Shown here: positions 42,279 through 51,440 of the stretch, piece by piece
Position numbering within the stretch: position 1 is the first letter of the stretch
Layout: every line of letters starts with the position of its first letter
NCBI GenBank assembly: GCA_002483265.1
Contig: DLHO01000021.1
Coordinates: forward strand, 1-64,000
Direction: 5' to 3'
DNA length: 64,000 nucleotides
From: Flavobacteriales bacterium UBA7666
GTDB taxonomy: Bacteria > Bacteroidota > Bacteroidia > Flavobacteriales_D > Crocinitomicaceae
Made by a program: the position numbers and the translations under genes
Notes under the pieces: model-generated
What the model was told of the DNA's origin: nothing
What the model saw: only the letters and a program-made list of their open reading frames with translations
Database searches by the model: none

Positions 42279-43727
42279 TTACAGTGCAAACGCCACCGGC
42301 AACACCATCTCGGCATCCACCTTCTTTCCATCTTTCTCTCCGGGAATCCAATTCGGCATAGAAGAAATCACGCGCAGTGCCTCTGCATCGATTTCTTTGC
42401 TAACACCTCTTTTGATAGCTGCCTTCGTTACCTTTCCGTCCTTTGCAACAACGAATGATACGTAAACCTTCCCCGTTGTATTTGCTTTCGCAGCAGCTTC
42501 CGGATAACGGATGTTATTGACCATATACTTGGTCATAGCTGCAGTTCCTCCGGGATATTCCGGCATTTTTTCAGCCTCTTGTTCCAGCATCACACTTTTG
42601 GTATCCAAAGTCCGCGATTTCGTTGATATTTCCGGCATCTCTTCAACAGGAGCAGTTTCATCTGTCGTCTCCATTGGAATCATGAAATAGATGTCTTTTT
42701 CAGTTGACCCAATGGATTTTTTGTCCGCTTTATCCGTCATTGATTCAGGTGCAGCATTTGAAACACTGTTTTCAGGTACTGCAACCGTTCCTTTCGCATC
42801 TTCGCGACTTTTATTGGTAGTGTTTTCCTGCGCTCCGCGCTTGCTGTTTGTACGACTGTTTTCAGGAGTCTGATCTCTTGATTCTGTAAATGAGATCAGG
42901 GTCAGTCCGCCGGCAATCACTGGCAGGGCAAGAGCTGCGATTAATACTTTTTTTGAGTTTTTTTTCATGATTTTAATGCGTTTAATCAGTGTGAGCTTTG
43001 TCATAAACTGATTGGTGAATAAATATGTTGAAGAACTAGTTCCAAGGGAATACGCCAGCAGAAATTCCATATAGCCGACGCGGTATTTGTTGTACATGAT
43101 CCTGTCCACTTCAAATTCGTGGATGTGGACCAATTCTTTTTTCATGAGCAGAAATGCCGGATTGAACCACGAAAGACAATGTGTCGCTTCGATGAACAAC
43201 CGATCTGCCGAATGCAATTTCTGTGCATGGATCTTTTCATGCTGGAAAATGATTTCACGGTCATATTCCGAAAGTCCGGCAGGTAATTGAATGAAGTGAA
43301 AGAAAGAGGCAGGAGCTTCATTCGGTAATTCCACCAGCGTGAAACCATCTTCTTTGCTTCGTTTTGCGCTAAGGAATACCTTGAACACTTTGTAAATAGT
43401 GAAAATTGTCCAGATAGAAAGGATTGCAACGCCAAGCCAGTAACCGATTTCCAATAAAGACGAATAATCAAAACCACTTGGAACTGCTGCTTTTTTCGGA
43501 GAAATGGTCACCGTTTCCATTTCAAAAACCGGAATGTGATAACTCCACGCTGATTCCGAAACGCTTGCATGTTTCATCCAAACCGCAAGAGCAGATAATA
43601 CCGGAATTGAAAGCAAAGAAAAGCGCTGCCACCCGAAAGAAAGATACCGTTGTATCAACTTAAAAACGCAGAACAACAACGTGATCAAAACGTTTACTTC
43701 AAAAATAATCCACAAGTAATTAGCCAT
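42279..43727 (-). CDS. BlaR1-type M56 metallopeptidase with C-terminal TonB domain
   Basis: 482 residues from the ATG at 43727, which overlaps the last codons of the BlaI gene. N-terminal membrane segments, then the M56 peptidase site HEKIH (residues 163-167) with downstream IEATHCLSWFNPAFLLMKKELVHIHEFEVDR. After a Ser/Glu-rich linker, residues 395-482 form a TonB-type C-terminal domain (YPGGTAAMTKYMVNNIRYPEAA...GKVYVSFVVAKDGKV). In Bacteroidota this fusion is frequent. A sensor or protease partner for the adjacent repressor is likely. There is no penicillin-binding domain. Confidence 0.9.
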   Translation of the reverse strand: MANYLWIIFEVNVLITLLFCVFKLIQRYLSFGWQRFSLLSIPVLSALAVWMKHASVSESAWSYHIPVFEMETVTISPKKAAVPSGFDYSSLLEIGYWLGVAILSIWTIFTIYKVFKVFLSAKRSKEDGFTLVELPNEAPASFFHFIQLPAGLSEYDREIIFQHEKIHAQKLHSADRLFIEATHCLSWFNPAFLLMKKELVHIHEFEVDRIMYNKYRVGYMEFLLAYSLGTSSSTYLFTNQFMTKLTLIKRIKIMKKNSKKVLIAALALPVIAGGLTLISFTESRDQTPENSRTNSKRGAQENTTNKSREDAKGTVAVPENSVSNAAPESMTDKADKKSIGSTEKDIYFMIPMETTDETAPVEEMPEISTKSRTLDTKSVMLEQEAEKMPEYPGGTAAMTKYMVNNIRYPEAAAKANTTGKVYVSFVVAKDGKVTKAAIKRGVSKEIDAEALRVISSMPNWIPGEKDGKKVDAEMVLPVAFAL

Positions 43728-44088
43728 GGCGTTCTTTTTTAATGATTTCCAGTAATTCATTCACATCCTGGAGATCGAGGTTGTTTTCTTTTAAGAAGAA
43801 GGAAAGCAGTTTCGCATTCGAATTGCCAAAGTAGTTTTCCTTCAGAGACTGAAAGCGCTGAGCAGAATAGGCTTCTTTTGTAATCATCGGAGAATATTCA
43901 TTGGATTTCCCATACGTTTTGTATTCCACGAAACCCTTTTGTACCAATACACGAATTACTGTCAATACCGTATTGTATGCCGGTCTTGGTTCTTCCAACT
44001 GCTCATGAATGTCTTTTGCAAATCCTTTTCCGATAGACCAAATGGCCTGCATGATCTGTTCTTCTGCGCGTGTCAATTCCTTTTTCAT
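43720..44088 (-). CDS. BlaI/MecI-family repressor
   Basis: 122 residues with a winged HTH (LTRAEEQIMQAIWSIGKGFAKDIHEQLEEPRPAYNTVLTVIRVLVQKGFVEYKTYGKSNEYSP). Family members bind palindromes as dimers and are cleaved or released when the M56 partner is activated. It overlaps the M56 gene by 8 bases. A perfect palindrome sits upstream at 44125. Confidence 0.92.
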   Translation of the reverse strand: MKKELTRAEEQIMQAIWSIGKGFAKDIHEQLEEPRPAYNTVLTVIRVLVQKGFVEYKTYGKSNEYSPMITKEAYSAQRFQSLKENYFGNSNAKLLSFFLKENNLDLQDVNELLEIIKKERHG

Positions 44089-44124
44089 AAGGCAATGATA
44101 TAATTACTTTTTTAATTAGACAAC

Positions 44125-44140
44125 TATATTTATAAATATA
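44125..44140. promoter_or_regulatory. Candidate BlaI operator (16-bp perfect palindrome)
   Basis: TATATTTATAAATATA is a perfect palindrome. It is 37 bases upstream of the BlaI gene start and 45 bases before the divergent Crp-family gene. It is pure AT, so chance cannot be excluded. Confidence 0.5.
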
Positions 44141-44184
44141 AATGTAATAAATTTTGAAAAGCCTTATATTTCGGGGTTTTTGTA

Positions 44185-44775
44185 ATGAAAAAAAATAGAA
44201 TGAACGAATTGGAACGAAATATTGCCGCACTTTTTGAAGTCAAGTCAGACGATTTGAAGACGATCAGCTCGTATTTTCGTCCCGTTCAAATCAATAAAGG
44301 AGAATATTTCTTCAAAGAACATGGGTATTCCAATCAACTGGGTTTTGTAAAATCAGGTTTGATGCGTGAGTGGGTGGATCTTCCCGATAAAGAAATCACC
44401 AAATGGATCGCAACTCCGGGTTATTTCATTACCGATCTAAATAGTTTTTTATTTGATAAACCTGCTGGTTCAACGCTTCAGGCATTGACAGACTGCGAAT
44501 TGTATGTAATTAGCAAAGACGATTACCGGAATATGGGGAAATCCATCCCCACATGGAATACCGTTGAAAAATTGTTCATGGCGAAATGCTTTGCTACTAT
44601 GAGCGACCGGATTCTGGCATTTATTTCCATGACAGCCGAAGAGCGCTACCACCAATTGTGGAATTCGAATAAAGAACTATTCAACCAGGTTCCGTTGCAG
44701 TATTTGGCTTCCATGCTGGGAATGACTCCGGAAACCTTCAGCAGACTCCGAAAAAAACTTGCTTCCATTTCTTGA
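44185..44775 (+). CDS. Crp/Fnr-family regulator
   Basis: 196 residues (or 191 from the next ATG at 44200). A cyclic-nucleotide-binding fold (FRPVQINKGEYFFKEHGYSNQLGFVKSGLMREW) and a C-terminal HTH (FNQVPLQYLASMLGMTPETFSRLRKKL). No cysteine cluster for an iron-sulfur centre. Divergent from blaI; the downstream SRPBCC gene is 69 bases away. Confidence 0.88.
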   Translation: MKKNRMNELERNIAALFEVKSDDLKTISSYFRPVQINKGEYFFKEHGYSNQLGFVKSGLMREWVDLPDKEITKWIATPGYFITDLNSFLFDKPAGSTLQALTDCELYVISKDDYRNMGKSIPTWNTVEKLFMAKCFATMSDRILAFISMTAEERYHQLWNSNKELFNQVPLQYLASMLGMTPETFSRLRKKLASIS

Positions 44776-44844
44776 TATTTGTCAAGAGCACCTTCCTCAC
44801 TTTCATCGAACTTTGTTTCATCAAACAATCAAAATTCAAATCAG

Positions 44845-45279
44845 ATGAAAAAGGAAATTAAAACGGAGATAACCATTCAGGCAAACCCGGAACGTATTTG
44901 GGAAGTGTTGACCAATTTTGAAAACTATTCAAACTGGAATCCCTTTATTAAATCCATACAAGGAACCGTGCAAGTAGGAGAGAAGATCGTAGTTCGTTTG
45001 GAACCTCCCGGAGCAAAAGGAATGACTTTCAAACCACAAGTGTTGGCTTTTGAGAAGAACAAGGAATTCAAATGGATTGGGCATTTGCTCTTTCCCGGAT
45101 TATTTGACGGCGAACACCGCTTCGAACTGATCGACAATGGAAATGGCACAACGACTTTCATTCATGCCGAACGGTTCAAAGGAATCTTGGTTCGCATGCT
45201 TTCAAAAATGCTGGATGGAAGTACATTGAATGGTTTTCGGGCAATGAATGAGCGATTGAAGATAGAAGTAGAGAAGTGA
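44845..45279 (+). CDS. SRPBCC-domain protein
   Basis: 144 residues from ATG 44845; an in-frame start at 44779 has no family support. It opens with KTEITIQANPERIWEVLTNFENYSNWNPFIKSIQG, the START/Bet v 1-like signature of the polyketide cyclase/AHSA1 type. Lipid or hydrophobic ligand binding is typical of the fold. It probably belongs to the same unit as the Crp-family gene. Confidence 0.85.
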   Translation: MKKEIKTEITIQANPERIWEVLTNFENYSNWNPFIKSIQGTVQVGEKIVVRLEPPGAKGMTFKPQVLAFEKNKEFKWIGHLLFPGLFDGEHRFELIDNGNGTTTFIHAERFKGILVRMLSKMLDGSTLNGFRAMNERLKIEVEK

Positions 45280-45363
45280 GGTTTGTTTTGAAATAACCAA
45301 TCGGGAAACAAATGCTATCTGATTTATCGATAAATTAGTATGGTTAATTAATAAATCGAGCAG

Positions 45364-46389
45364 ATGATAAAAATGGCTCCTGACAAGCAATTTAAAGTTT
45401 TTACGATTCCTCTTATTTTGCTTCTCTTAGTGTTGGTTTATTCGTTTAAAGGAACTTACAAAAAGGAACGTAAAGTTAAAGAATCAAGTTATAAGTTGAT
45501 TGACGACTGGCCCAAATTACCTGCGAATTATAAACTCGGGCAAGTAACAGGAATTGATGTCGACAAGGATCAGCACGTTCTTTTGTTTCATAGAGCTGAC
45601 AGAGTTTGGACAACTCCTTTTCCGGCTGAATTCATTTCTTCTCCCACAATTTTAGAACTGGATGGTGAGTCCGGTGAAATTTTGAAGAGTTGGGGAGAAA
45701 ACAGCTTTATAATGCCTCACGGATTGACGGTTGACTCGGAAAACAATATCTGGGTAACAGATGTGGCTCTGCATCAGGTGTTTAAATTTACGCATGATGG
45801 CAAATTACTTCTAAAAGTAGGTGAGGCAGGAATTGCGGGGAATGATTCACTTCATTTCGATATGCCGACAGATGTTGCTGTATGCTCTGACGGATCATTC
45901 TATGTTAGTGATGGCTATGGAAACAGCCGGGTGGTAAAGTTTTCTAAAAATGGAAATTATCTGTTTGAATGGGGGAAGAAGGGAGAAGCGCCTTCAGAAT
46001 TCAATACTCCACATGCAATTGATCTGGATAAAAAAGGAAATGTATATGTCGCTGACAGAGAGAATAACCGAATTCAAAAATTTGAACCGAACGGAAATTT
46101 TATCAGTGAATGGAAAAACACAGAAGCTAAACAATTGTATTCGCTAACGATTGACAAAGAAAAAAGTAAATTATTTGCCATTGACTATTTATTTACCTCA
46201 CAGGAAATAAAAGGCTCCGATATCTTATTGTTCGAATCTCACTTTAAATCAAACAAACGGGTGGGGAGAAGCGGCGGCTATACAGGCCACGTTTGTCGTT
46301 ATCATGATATTGCAGTTGATAAAAAAGGAAATCTGTATGTAGGTGATATACTTGGAAATACGATTCAGAAGTTTTCCGGGAAGCACTAA
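45364..46389 (+). CDS. NHL-repeat protein, peptidyl-amidating-lyase-like
   Basis: 341 residues: N-terminal membrane anchor (FTIPLILLLLVLVYSF), then six-bladed NHL propeller repeats (MPHGLTVDSENNIWVTDVALHQVFKF; FDMPTDVAVCSDGSFYVSDGYGNSRVVKFSKNG; NTPHAIDLDKKGNVYVADRENNRIQKF). The order and wording resemble the alpha-amidating lyase (PAL) group. Enzymatic activity is not established in bacteria of this kind. Confidence 0.83.
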   Translation: MIKMAPDKQFKVFTIPLILLLLVLVYSFKGTYKKERKVKESSYKLIDDWPKLPANYKLGQVTGIDVDKDQHVLLFHRADRVWTTPFPAEFISSPTILELDGESGEILKSWGENSFIMPHGLTVDSENNIWVTDVALHQVFKFTHDGKLLLKVGEAGIAGNDSLHFDMPTDVAVCSDGSFYVSDGYGNSRVVKFSKNGNYLFEWGKKGEAPSEFNTPHAIDLDKKGNVYVADRENNRIQKFEPNGNFISEWKNTEAKQLYSLTIDKEKSKLFAIDYLFTSQEIKGSDILLFESHFKSNKRVGRSGGYTGHVCRYHDIAVDKKGNLYVGDILGNTIQKFSGKH

Positions 46390-46432
46390 TTGAAAGAAGA
46401 AACAGCGGAATTGGTAATTGACTAACTGAATT

Positions 46433-46464
46433 TTTGTGTAATCGTCATGGTTTCCGTAGTTTTG
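46433..46464 (+). promoter_or_regulatory. -33/-7 promoter
   Basis: TTTG at 46433-46436, 20 bases, TAGTTTTG at 46457-46464. It lies 14 bases before the ATG of the type A T9SS gene. Confidence 0.6.
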
Positions 46465-46478
46465 AAAAAAACTGACCT

Positions 46479-47309
46479 ATGAAACAGATCATTACCTACT
46501 TATCAGCGATTGTTTTAACTTTTTCGGCTTACGGGCAATCCACATTAGCAGTAAATTGCTACAATTCAGATACGCCTTTCAACTCCTTTTCAATCGATGA
46601 TAATGTCATTGAGTATAACCTTTGCGGATTACAACCTTCATTTTACGTAGCAGTGATCGATCCGTCAAATTGTACGGCATGGGGAACGAATTACAACGGC
46701 GCAAATCCAACACACGCTTTTGGGAATCTGAATGAGGGCACTTGTAGACCACGCGTAGAGTACTTTTTTGTTTTCGATGCTGGTGATTCGTTGCAGCTTG
46801 CAGGCATGTTGAACATGTTACAGCAAATTCCATCCGGACATTCATTGATCATTTATACACCAATTTCATACAGTTACAGTGTAGTAAATGCAGTGAATTC
46901 AAATCTGATTGATGAATTGGAAGACAGATGGGATCCGGCGATAATCCAGGGGAATGATATCATGATCCTATATGGTGAGCAGGGAAATGCTGGTTCATAT
47001 GTAGAGGAAATTACTCAAAATGTTGGACAGGTTTCATTTAGTAAAATGATTTGTAACCCACCGTTATCTGTAAACAAGGAAGTGATCGAAAACAAATTAT
47101 TTGTGAAGCAGGATGGAACAACTTTTACCCTAAATCCGGATTTACAGATCGACAATCTTCAAATTATCGATGCAATGGGGAAAGAGGTGCCTTTTGTGAA
47201 AACAGAGAATACAATTCAATTGCAAACTGGAATCAGCGCTGGAGTTTACGTGTTTCAAGCTACAGCTTCTGGTAAAATCTACAGAAGCCGACAACTGATC
47301 TCATTCTAA
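46479..47309 (+). CDS. Secreted protein with type A T9SS sorting domain
   Basis: 276 residues. Signal peptide ends SAYGQ. The central part carries VAVIDPSNCTAWGTNYNGANP and FVFDAGDSLQLAGMLNML, with no enzyme motif seen. The C-terminus (VNKEVIENKLFVKQDG...LQIIDAMGKEVPF...GISAGVYVFQA) is a type A sorting domain. It lies beside other T9SS cargo genes only by distance. Confidence 0.82.
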   Translation: MKQIITYLSAIVLTFSAYGQSTLAVNCYNSDTPFNSFSIDDNVIEYNLCGLQPSFYVAVIDPSNCTAWGTNYNGANPTHAFGNLNEGTCRPRVEYFFVFDAGDSLQLAGMLNMLQQIPSGHSLIIYTPISYSYSVVNAVNSNLIDELEDRWDPAIIQGNDIMILYGEQGNAGSYVEEITQNVGQVSFSKMICNPPLSVNKEVIENKLFVKQDGTTFTLNPDLQIDNLQIIDAMGKEVPFVKTENTIQLQTGISAGVYVFQATASGKIYRSRQLISF

Positions 47310-47342
47310 TAAAATAGGTTACAATTCGTAATTCGAAAAGGA

Positions 47343-47362
47343 TACTGAGCGAAGTCGAAGTA
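47343..47362. repeat. Dispersed hairpin repeat, copy B
   Basis: The stem TACT / AGTA encloses GAGCGAAGTCGA. Related to 20732 and 59199. Confidence 0.75.
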
Positions 47363-47378
47363 CGTAATTAGGAATTAT

Positions 47379-47942
47379 TTAAACTGGTTTAAACCCCTTT
47401 ACAAAAGCGTTCAAACGGTTCAACCATCCTTTTAAGAATACAGCGTTCTTTCCTTTCGCAATGCGGTGAAAGAAATCGGAGCGCTGTTTTACCAGTTCAT
47501 CGAATAAATCTTTTGGGGGAATCGCATTGGCAGCTGTAATGGTTTTAACGCCAATAATACCGTCAACGACAACAGTCCCGCCTTTTTTGTTGATCGCGCG
47601 CTGAAGTGTCAATCCTGCTTGTCTTACTCCGGAACCCCATGCAATGGTAGTGACCATGAATCCGATAGATAAGGAGTTAAATGAAGCTGCTTTGACTTTT
47701 GAATAGTAAAGAGAATCGAAAACAACAAACCAATCAGCATTTGACATTTCAAAGAACCGCTGATCATTTAGTTTTCCGAATTTTTTCAGCCAAACAGCAT
47801 AGGTAATTCCGGCATTGGTGTGCCAACCTGTTTTTCCTTTGAATGGAGTGGGGCATGGTGTTTTACTTGCTGAATCAGAGGTGTGTCTGCTGAGGCCGCC
47901 TTCCCATTTTCGTTCGAAAATAATGAAATCTTCTAGTGTCAT
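47379..47942 (-). CDS. GH108-family muramidase-like protein
   Basis: 187 residues. FERKWEGGLSRH carries the EGG signature of the ZliS/GH108 group; further TNAGITYAVW, DWFVVFDSLYY and INKKGGTVVVDGIIGVKT fit the family and its C-terminal peptidoglycan-binding extension. No signal peptide or holin neighbour. Such genes occur in phages and in free chromosomes; nothing else here is phage-like. Confidence 0.83.
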   Translation of the reverse strand: MTLEDFIIFERKWEGGLSRHTSDSASKTPCPTPFKGKTGWHTNAGITYAVWLKKFGKLNDQRFFEMSNADWFVVFDSLYYSKVKAASFNSLSIGFMVTTIAWGSGVRQAGLTLQRAINKKGGTVVVDGIIGVKTITAANAIPPKDLFDELVKQRSDFFHRIAKGKNAVFLKGWLNRLNAFVKGFKPV

Positions 47943-48268
47943 AGAGTGAACAATAAGTGAATAGTAAAATCAGTATAAAGATGCATTAAATTTTATAATT
48001 GTGCATTATTTATAGTGATTTTGAATGAGTTGATAATCAAATTAAATCTGTTTTTCAGAATGCTAATTTACGGCGGGAAGGTCGTAATCTTCTTACGAAG
48101 ACAGGAAGTGGATCTGAATTTTATTAAAAAGAAAATCGGATGAATTTTCCGGGTTCATCCGATCTCTCCTTTGCATCCGGAGGCTTAGGTTTTATTGCGT
48201 TAAATATCTTTTTATAACAAAGCTTTAATCCTGAACGAAACTTTCCCCTTTTGGGTTGGGTATCAAAA

Positions 48269-48303
48269 AAAATCGAGTGAATCACTTGAATCCACTCGAT
48301 TTT
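48269..48303 (-). terminator. Terminator after DUF4199 gene 2
   Basis: A perfect 11-bp stem (AAAATCGAGTG / CACTCGATTTT) with a T tract on the minus strand, 33 bases past the stop codon. Confidence 0.85.
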
Positions 48304-48306
48304 CCG

Positions 48307-48324
48307 TCCCGATAGCTATCGGGA
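48307..48324. repeat. 18-bp perfect palindrome
   Basis: TCCCGATAGCTATCGGGA. Its arms also occur in the hairpin at 40531-40546 (TCCCGA...TCGGGA). A likely dispersed palindromic repeat. Confidence 0.7.
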
Positions 48325-48335
48325 TGTCAAGAGCT

Positions 48336-48803
48336 TTACTCTTTTAGCCTATCGGAAGTGGTGACCTTACTTTTTGGACTCTCATTCCAATACTGCATAA
48401 TGATAAATGAGATGGCTACTGCGCAGCCAATGCCTTCGGTAAAGAGTGTCAATGCGGCTTGACCTAAAGTAATGTGGTTGTTCCAAAGTATTCCACCTTC
48501 AAATTTGCTGATATAATCAGGTTGAATGAACATGGCATAGATTACAAAGCTGATTAATGATAACCCGACTGTTACCACATTGGCCAGAATAAGAGAAACC
48601 CAGGCGTTCAGATAATTGCTGTCGGCATTGCTTTGATGATTCTTTTTTGCCAGACGATTGGTGAAGTAAATAATAATTAAAACGTTCAGGAATCGAAGAA
48701 AAGTTAGATGTTCTAATGAAAACAGTTTTGTCAGTAAGAATAGCATTACAATACCTGCAAAACTATAAAGCCCGTAGCGGACGGATAGTGATTGAGAGTT
48801 CAT
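48336..48803 (-). CDS. DUF4199-type membrane protein, copy 2
   Basis: 155 residues with four hydrophobic segments (YGLYSFAGIVMLFLLTKLF; FLRFLNVLIIIYFTNRLAKKN; SLILANVVTVGLSLISFVIYAMF; LFTEGIGCAVAISFIIMQYW). It is a paralogue of the gene upstream with the same organisation. Function unknown. Confidence 0.78.
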   Translation of the reverse strand: MNSQSLSVRYGLYSFAGIVMLFLLTKLFSLEHLTFLRFLNVLIIIYFTNRLAKKNHQSNADSNYLNAWVSLILANVVTVGLSLISFVIYAMFIQPDYISKFEGGILWNNHITLGQAALTLFTEGIGCAVAISFIIMQYWNESPKSKVTTSDRLKE

Positions 48804-48928
48804 AGTGATAAATTTTAAATGCGATTAGAAATTACAATAAAGTGGATTTCTATCCAAATTTATTTTTCATAACACATTTATTATCATTGGAATAGAGTGT
48901 TTTTAAAAGTCAGATAAGGATAAAAAAG

Positions 48929-48961
48929 AAAATCGAGTGAATTACCTAAAATCCACTCGAT
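48929..48961 (-). terminator. Terminator after DUF4199 gene 1
   Basis: ATCGAGTG / CACTCGAT with flanking T-rich minus-strand sequence. Related to the terminator at 48269 (same GAATCGAGTG-type arms). Confidence 0.75.
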
Positions 48962-48981
48962 CTCCTGATTTGTCAAGAGTT

Positions 48982-49452
48982 TTACTCTTTGGCGGGTTCC
49001 ACTGGAACACATTTGTTGTCTGGAGTTCTTTCATTCCAGTACATTACATTGATGAATGATACTGCTAAGGCACTACCCATCCCTTCAAAAAACAGGATAG
49101 CAGCTGCCTGATCTATTGTTACATGATTATTCCAAAAGATTCCTCCATCAAAATGATTTATAAAGTCAGGCTCAATGAAGTTGGCGTAAATCACAAAACT
49201 GAATACCGTTAAGACAACTGTTATCACATTGGACAACATAAGCGACCCAAATGCCTTTAAGAAATTGTCATCGTCATTCAGCTGGCGGTTCTTTTTAGCC
49301 AATTTATAAGTAAAGAAAAGCACGATAATGACGTTCAAAAAGCGTAAATAACCGTTGTTTTCCAATGAGAATAATTTCATAATCAGAAATAGCGCTGCAA
49401 TACATGCAAAACTATAAAGTCCATACCGGACATGTTGATATTTCGTGTTCAT
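48982..49452 (-). CDS. DUF4199-type membrane protein, copy 1
   Basis: 156 residues, four membrane segments, closely similar to the gene at 48336 (both have HVRYGLYSFA or SVRYGLYSFA, LRFLNVII, NHVTIDQAA or NHITLGQAA). It is the upstream member of a tandem duplication. Confidence 0.78.
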   Translation of the reverse strand: MNTKYQHVRYGLYSFACIAALFLIMKLFSLENNGYLRFLNVIIVLFFTYKLAKKNRQLNDDDNFLKAFGSLMLSNVITVVLTVFSFVIYANFIEPDFINHFDGGIFWNNHVTIDQAAAILFFEGMGSALAVSFINVMYWNERTPDNKCVPVEPAKE

Positions 49453-49609
49453 AACTTTGCTATTTGAATGAGATTAGAAATTACGATAAAATGCCATGGC
49501 TTCCAAGTATTTAACATTTTAAAACACTTCGGTTTGGTGAACGATTTCCACTTAAAAGTGTATCGCCAAATAAAGATTTTCTTACATTAGTAAACTTAAT
49601 TCTGTACCT

Positions 49610-50788
49610 ATGAAATTTGTCCTTTATTCTTTGAGCTTTATTTCTCTTCTGGCTTCTTGCGGAAATCCTGCCGTTCCCAATTCGGATGTGAGTGGGGGAG
49701 AGATTGCTGTTGTTGATGAAACAAAGCCGATTAAATTAAGTAGTGCAGATCTTTTCAATGGTGAAAAAGTACGCTTATTTCTATATCAGAACCCGAAAGC
49801 AAATCCGGAATCCAATAAGTTATTCCTGACAGCATTGGATGAATTCAAGAATAAAAAGAACTTACGGGCAGCGAGTGAGGGCTTTAAAGCTTCTATAACA
49901 GAATATCCGAATGCGAAGTCCTATTATGAATTAGGAAATGTTTTCATGGAAATGAAAAACTATCAGGGCGCATTGGATGCTTATTCACTGGCTGAAAAAT
50001 TAGGGTATGAACCTTTTTCAAAAGTGATGTTTAATGTGGCATGTGCCTATTCTCAATTGAAGAATTTCCCGATGAGTGCGGATTACCTGCAGTTTGCAAT
50101 TCAAGCTGGATATGTAAACATCGATAACATTGAAAAAGATACAGATCTGGCGAATTTGAGAGAGAAGGATCCTGATTTGTACAAGAAAAACATGGAATTG
50201 GCGTTAAGCGGTGTTTCAGATGTAGAAAATTTACATTGGCTTCAGTTTAAACGCAATTTCGTACAAGCTTCTTTTCCTATCAATATGAATACGGAACAAG
50301 GTAAAGTGGTGTATGATGACAAAAACCGGATTTCATATGACTATGAGCGTTTTGTATCCGAAATGCGCAATGAACGTTTTTCCAGAGAAGTTAGCAAAGG
50401 CTTTTACAACTTTGTTCAGGTGGCAGAAAAAGGGAATTATGTGGCATTGATTTATGTGGTGAAAGAAGAGTTTAACGGAGATCAAAGCCCATTAACGTAT
50501 CGTTTAGTGACTTATTCCAAAACCGGAAAGTTGATCGATAAAAAAGAAATTGCAGGCCGACAAGATTATTCGGAATTGCTGAAAATGTGTACAATCAATA
50601 AAGACCTTTCGTTTACGATTACCAACTACGAGACCACCTTCCAGAAGAATCCGGATGAAGACGGCTATTACGACAATCCGATCGTTTCCAAAAAGAAAAT
50701 TGATACGGAAAAGTACCGCATTGATTCTTCCGGAAAAATCCTTTATGTGGAAGGAAAAACATTCGCTGAAGTAACTGCGGATGCTTAA
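49610..50788 (+). CDS. TPR-containing lipoprotein
   Basis: 392 residues. Signal ends in a lipobox LLASC, so a lipoprotein is expected. Residues about 70-200 hold tetratricopeptide-like helices (AASEGFKASITEYPNAKSYYELGNVFMEMKNYQGALDAYSLAEKLG). The C-terminal half is unrecognised. The last four bases overlap the end of the convergent DUF2306 gene. Confidence 0.75.
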   Translation: MKFVLYSLSFISLLASCGNPAVPNSDVSGGEIAVVDETKPIKLSSADLFNGEKVRLFLYQNPKANPESNKLFLTALDEFKNKKNLRAASEGFKASITEYPNAKSYYELGNVFMEMKNYQGALDAYSLAEKLGYEPFSKVMFNVACAYSQLKNFPMSADYLQFAIQAGYVNIDNIEKDTDLANLREKDPDLYKKNMELALSGVSDVENLHWLQFKRNFVQASFPINMNTEQGKVVYDDKNRISYDYERFVSEMRNERFSREVSKGFYNFVQVAEKGNYVALIYVVKEEFNGDQSPLTYRLVTYSKTGKLIDKKEIAGRQDYSELLKMCTINKDLSFTITNYETTFQKNPDEDGYYDNPIVSKKKIDTEKYRIDSSGKILYVEGKTFAEVTADA

Positions 50789-51426
50789 TGGTTTGCGAGT
50801 AATCGTTTGACCAATCCCCGTTTAATAAAGATTTCTGCAATAATTAAGTTCGGAATCCAGCTCATCCATGAAAGCAGAATGTACAGATCAATCGGATCCA
50901 TGGTGAAATGAAACAGGTCGAACAAATAAGAGTAAAGTCGGAGCGAAACAGCTGACAAAGTCAGTGCGTAACTGCGAACCATCCATTTTCCGTGTCTTTC
51001 ATAATCCTTCTTGCGAACAAAGTAGTAAGCCAAAAAGGTAGTTCCCAACCAGAGAATGCTCAGAATCACAAAACTGGTTTGTGCGGGATATCCGCCATTT
51101 GCATAAAACGACATCACAAGAGCAGCTGGTCCGGAGATCAGAAGTGTTGCAGCGAGGTAAATGAATCCGGAAACCCGGTGAATTTTAGTGTAGTTGTTTA
51201 AAATTGTTTTGCTGAACTGGAATAAACCGCTGGTGATGATCAGAATACTGGTGAACACATGAATATAAAAGCTGTATCTCCAGTGTTTGATATGATAGAT
51301 TAGTTGCTTGGTTTTCAGAAAATCAATGCCACGACGCATGTCTAAATAGGGCAGCGATAACAGCAGCAATAGATAAGAAGCATACAGAATTCCAATGACG
51401 AAAAATATCCAGGCCGTTTTTTTCAT
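50785..51426 (-). CDS. DUF2306-type membrane protein
   Basis: 213 residues with about six membrane segments, first WIFFVIGILYASYLLLLLSLPYL, later HVFTSILIITSGLFQF and HRVSGFIYLAATLLISGPAALVMSFYANGG, a DUF2306-like pattern. Histidines at the ends of the helices could bind heme but this is not shown. The gene precedes nothing on its strand except distant genes. Confidence 0.72.
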   Translation of the reverse strand: MKKTAWIFFVIGILYASYLLLLLSLPYLDMRRGIDFLKTKQLIYHIKHWRYSFYIHVFTSILIITSGLFQFSKTILNNYTKIHRVSGFIYLAATLLISGPAALVMSFYANGGYPAQTSFVILSILWLGTTFLAYYFVRKKDYERHGKWMVRSYALTLSAVSLRLYSYLFDLFHFTMDPIDLYILLSWMSWIPNLIIAEIFIKRGLVKRLLANH

Positions 51427-51440
51427 TCAGAACTGCAGGG

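Larger units (their letters stand above)
47943..48335. other. 393-bp intergenic region with two minus-strand terminators
   Basis: It holds a hairpin at 48135-48163 (ATCGGATGAA / TTCATCCGAT, T-rich on the minus strand), the terminator at 48269, and the palindrome at 48307. No gene is seen. Confidence 0.65.

Noticed and set aside
42279..44088. Beta-lactam resistance operon
   Set aside because: There is no beta-lactamase or penicillin-binding sensor domain; such BlaI-M56 pairs are common in Bacteroidota with other roles.
47379..47942. GH108 gene as a prophage remnant
   Set aside because: No phage genes adjoin, and GH108 genes also occur alone in chromosomes.
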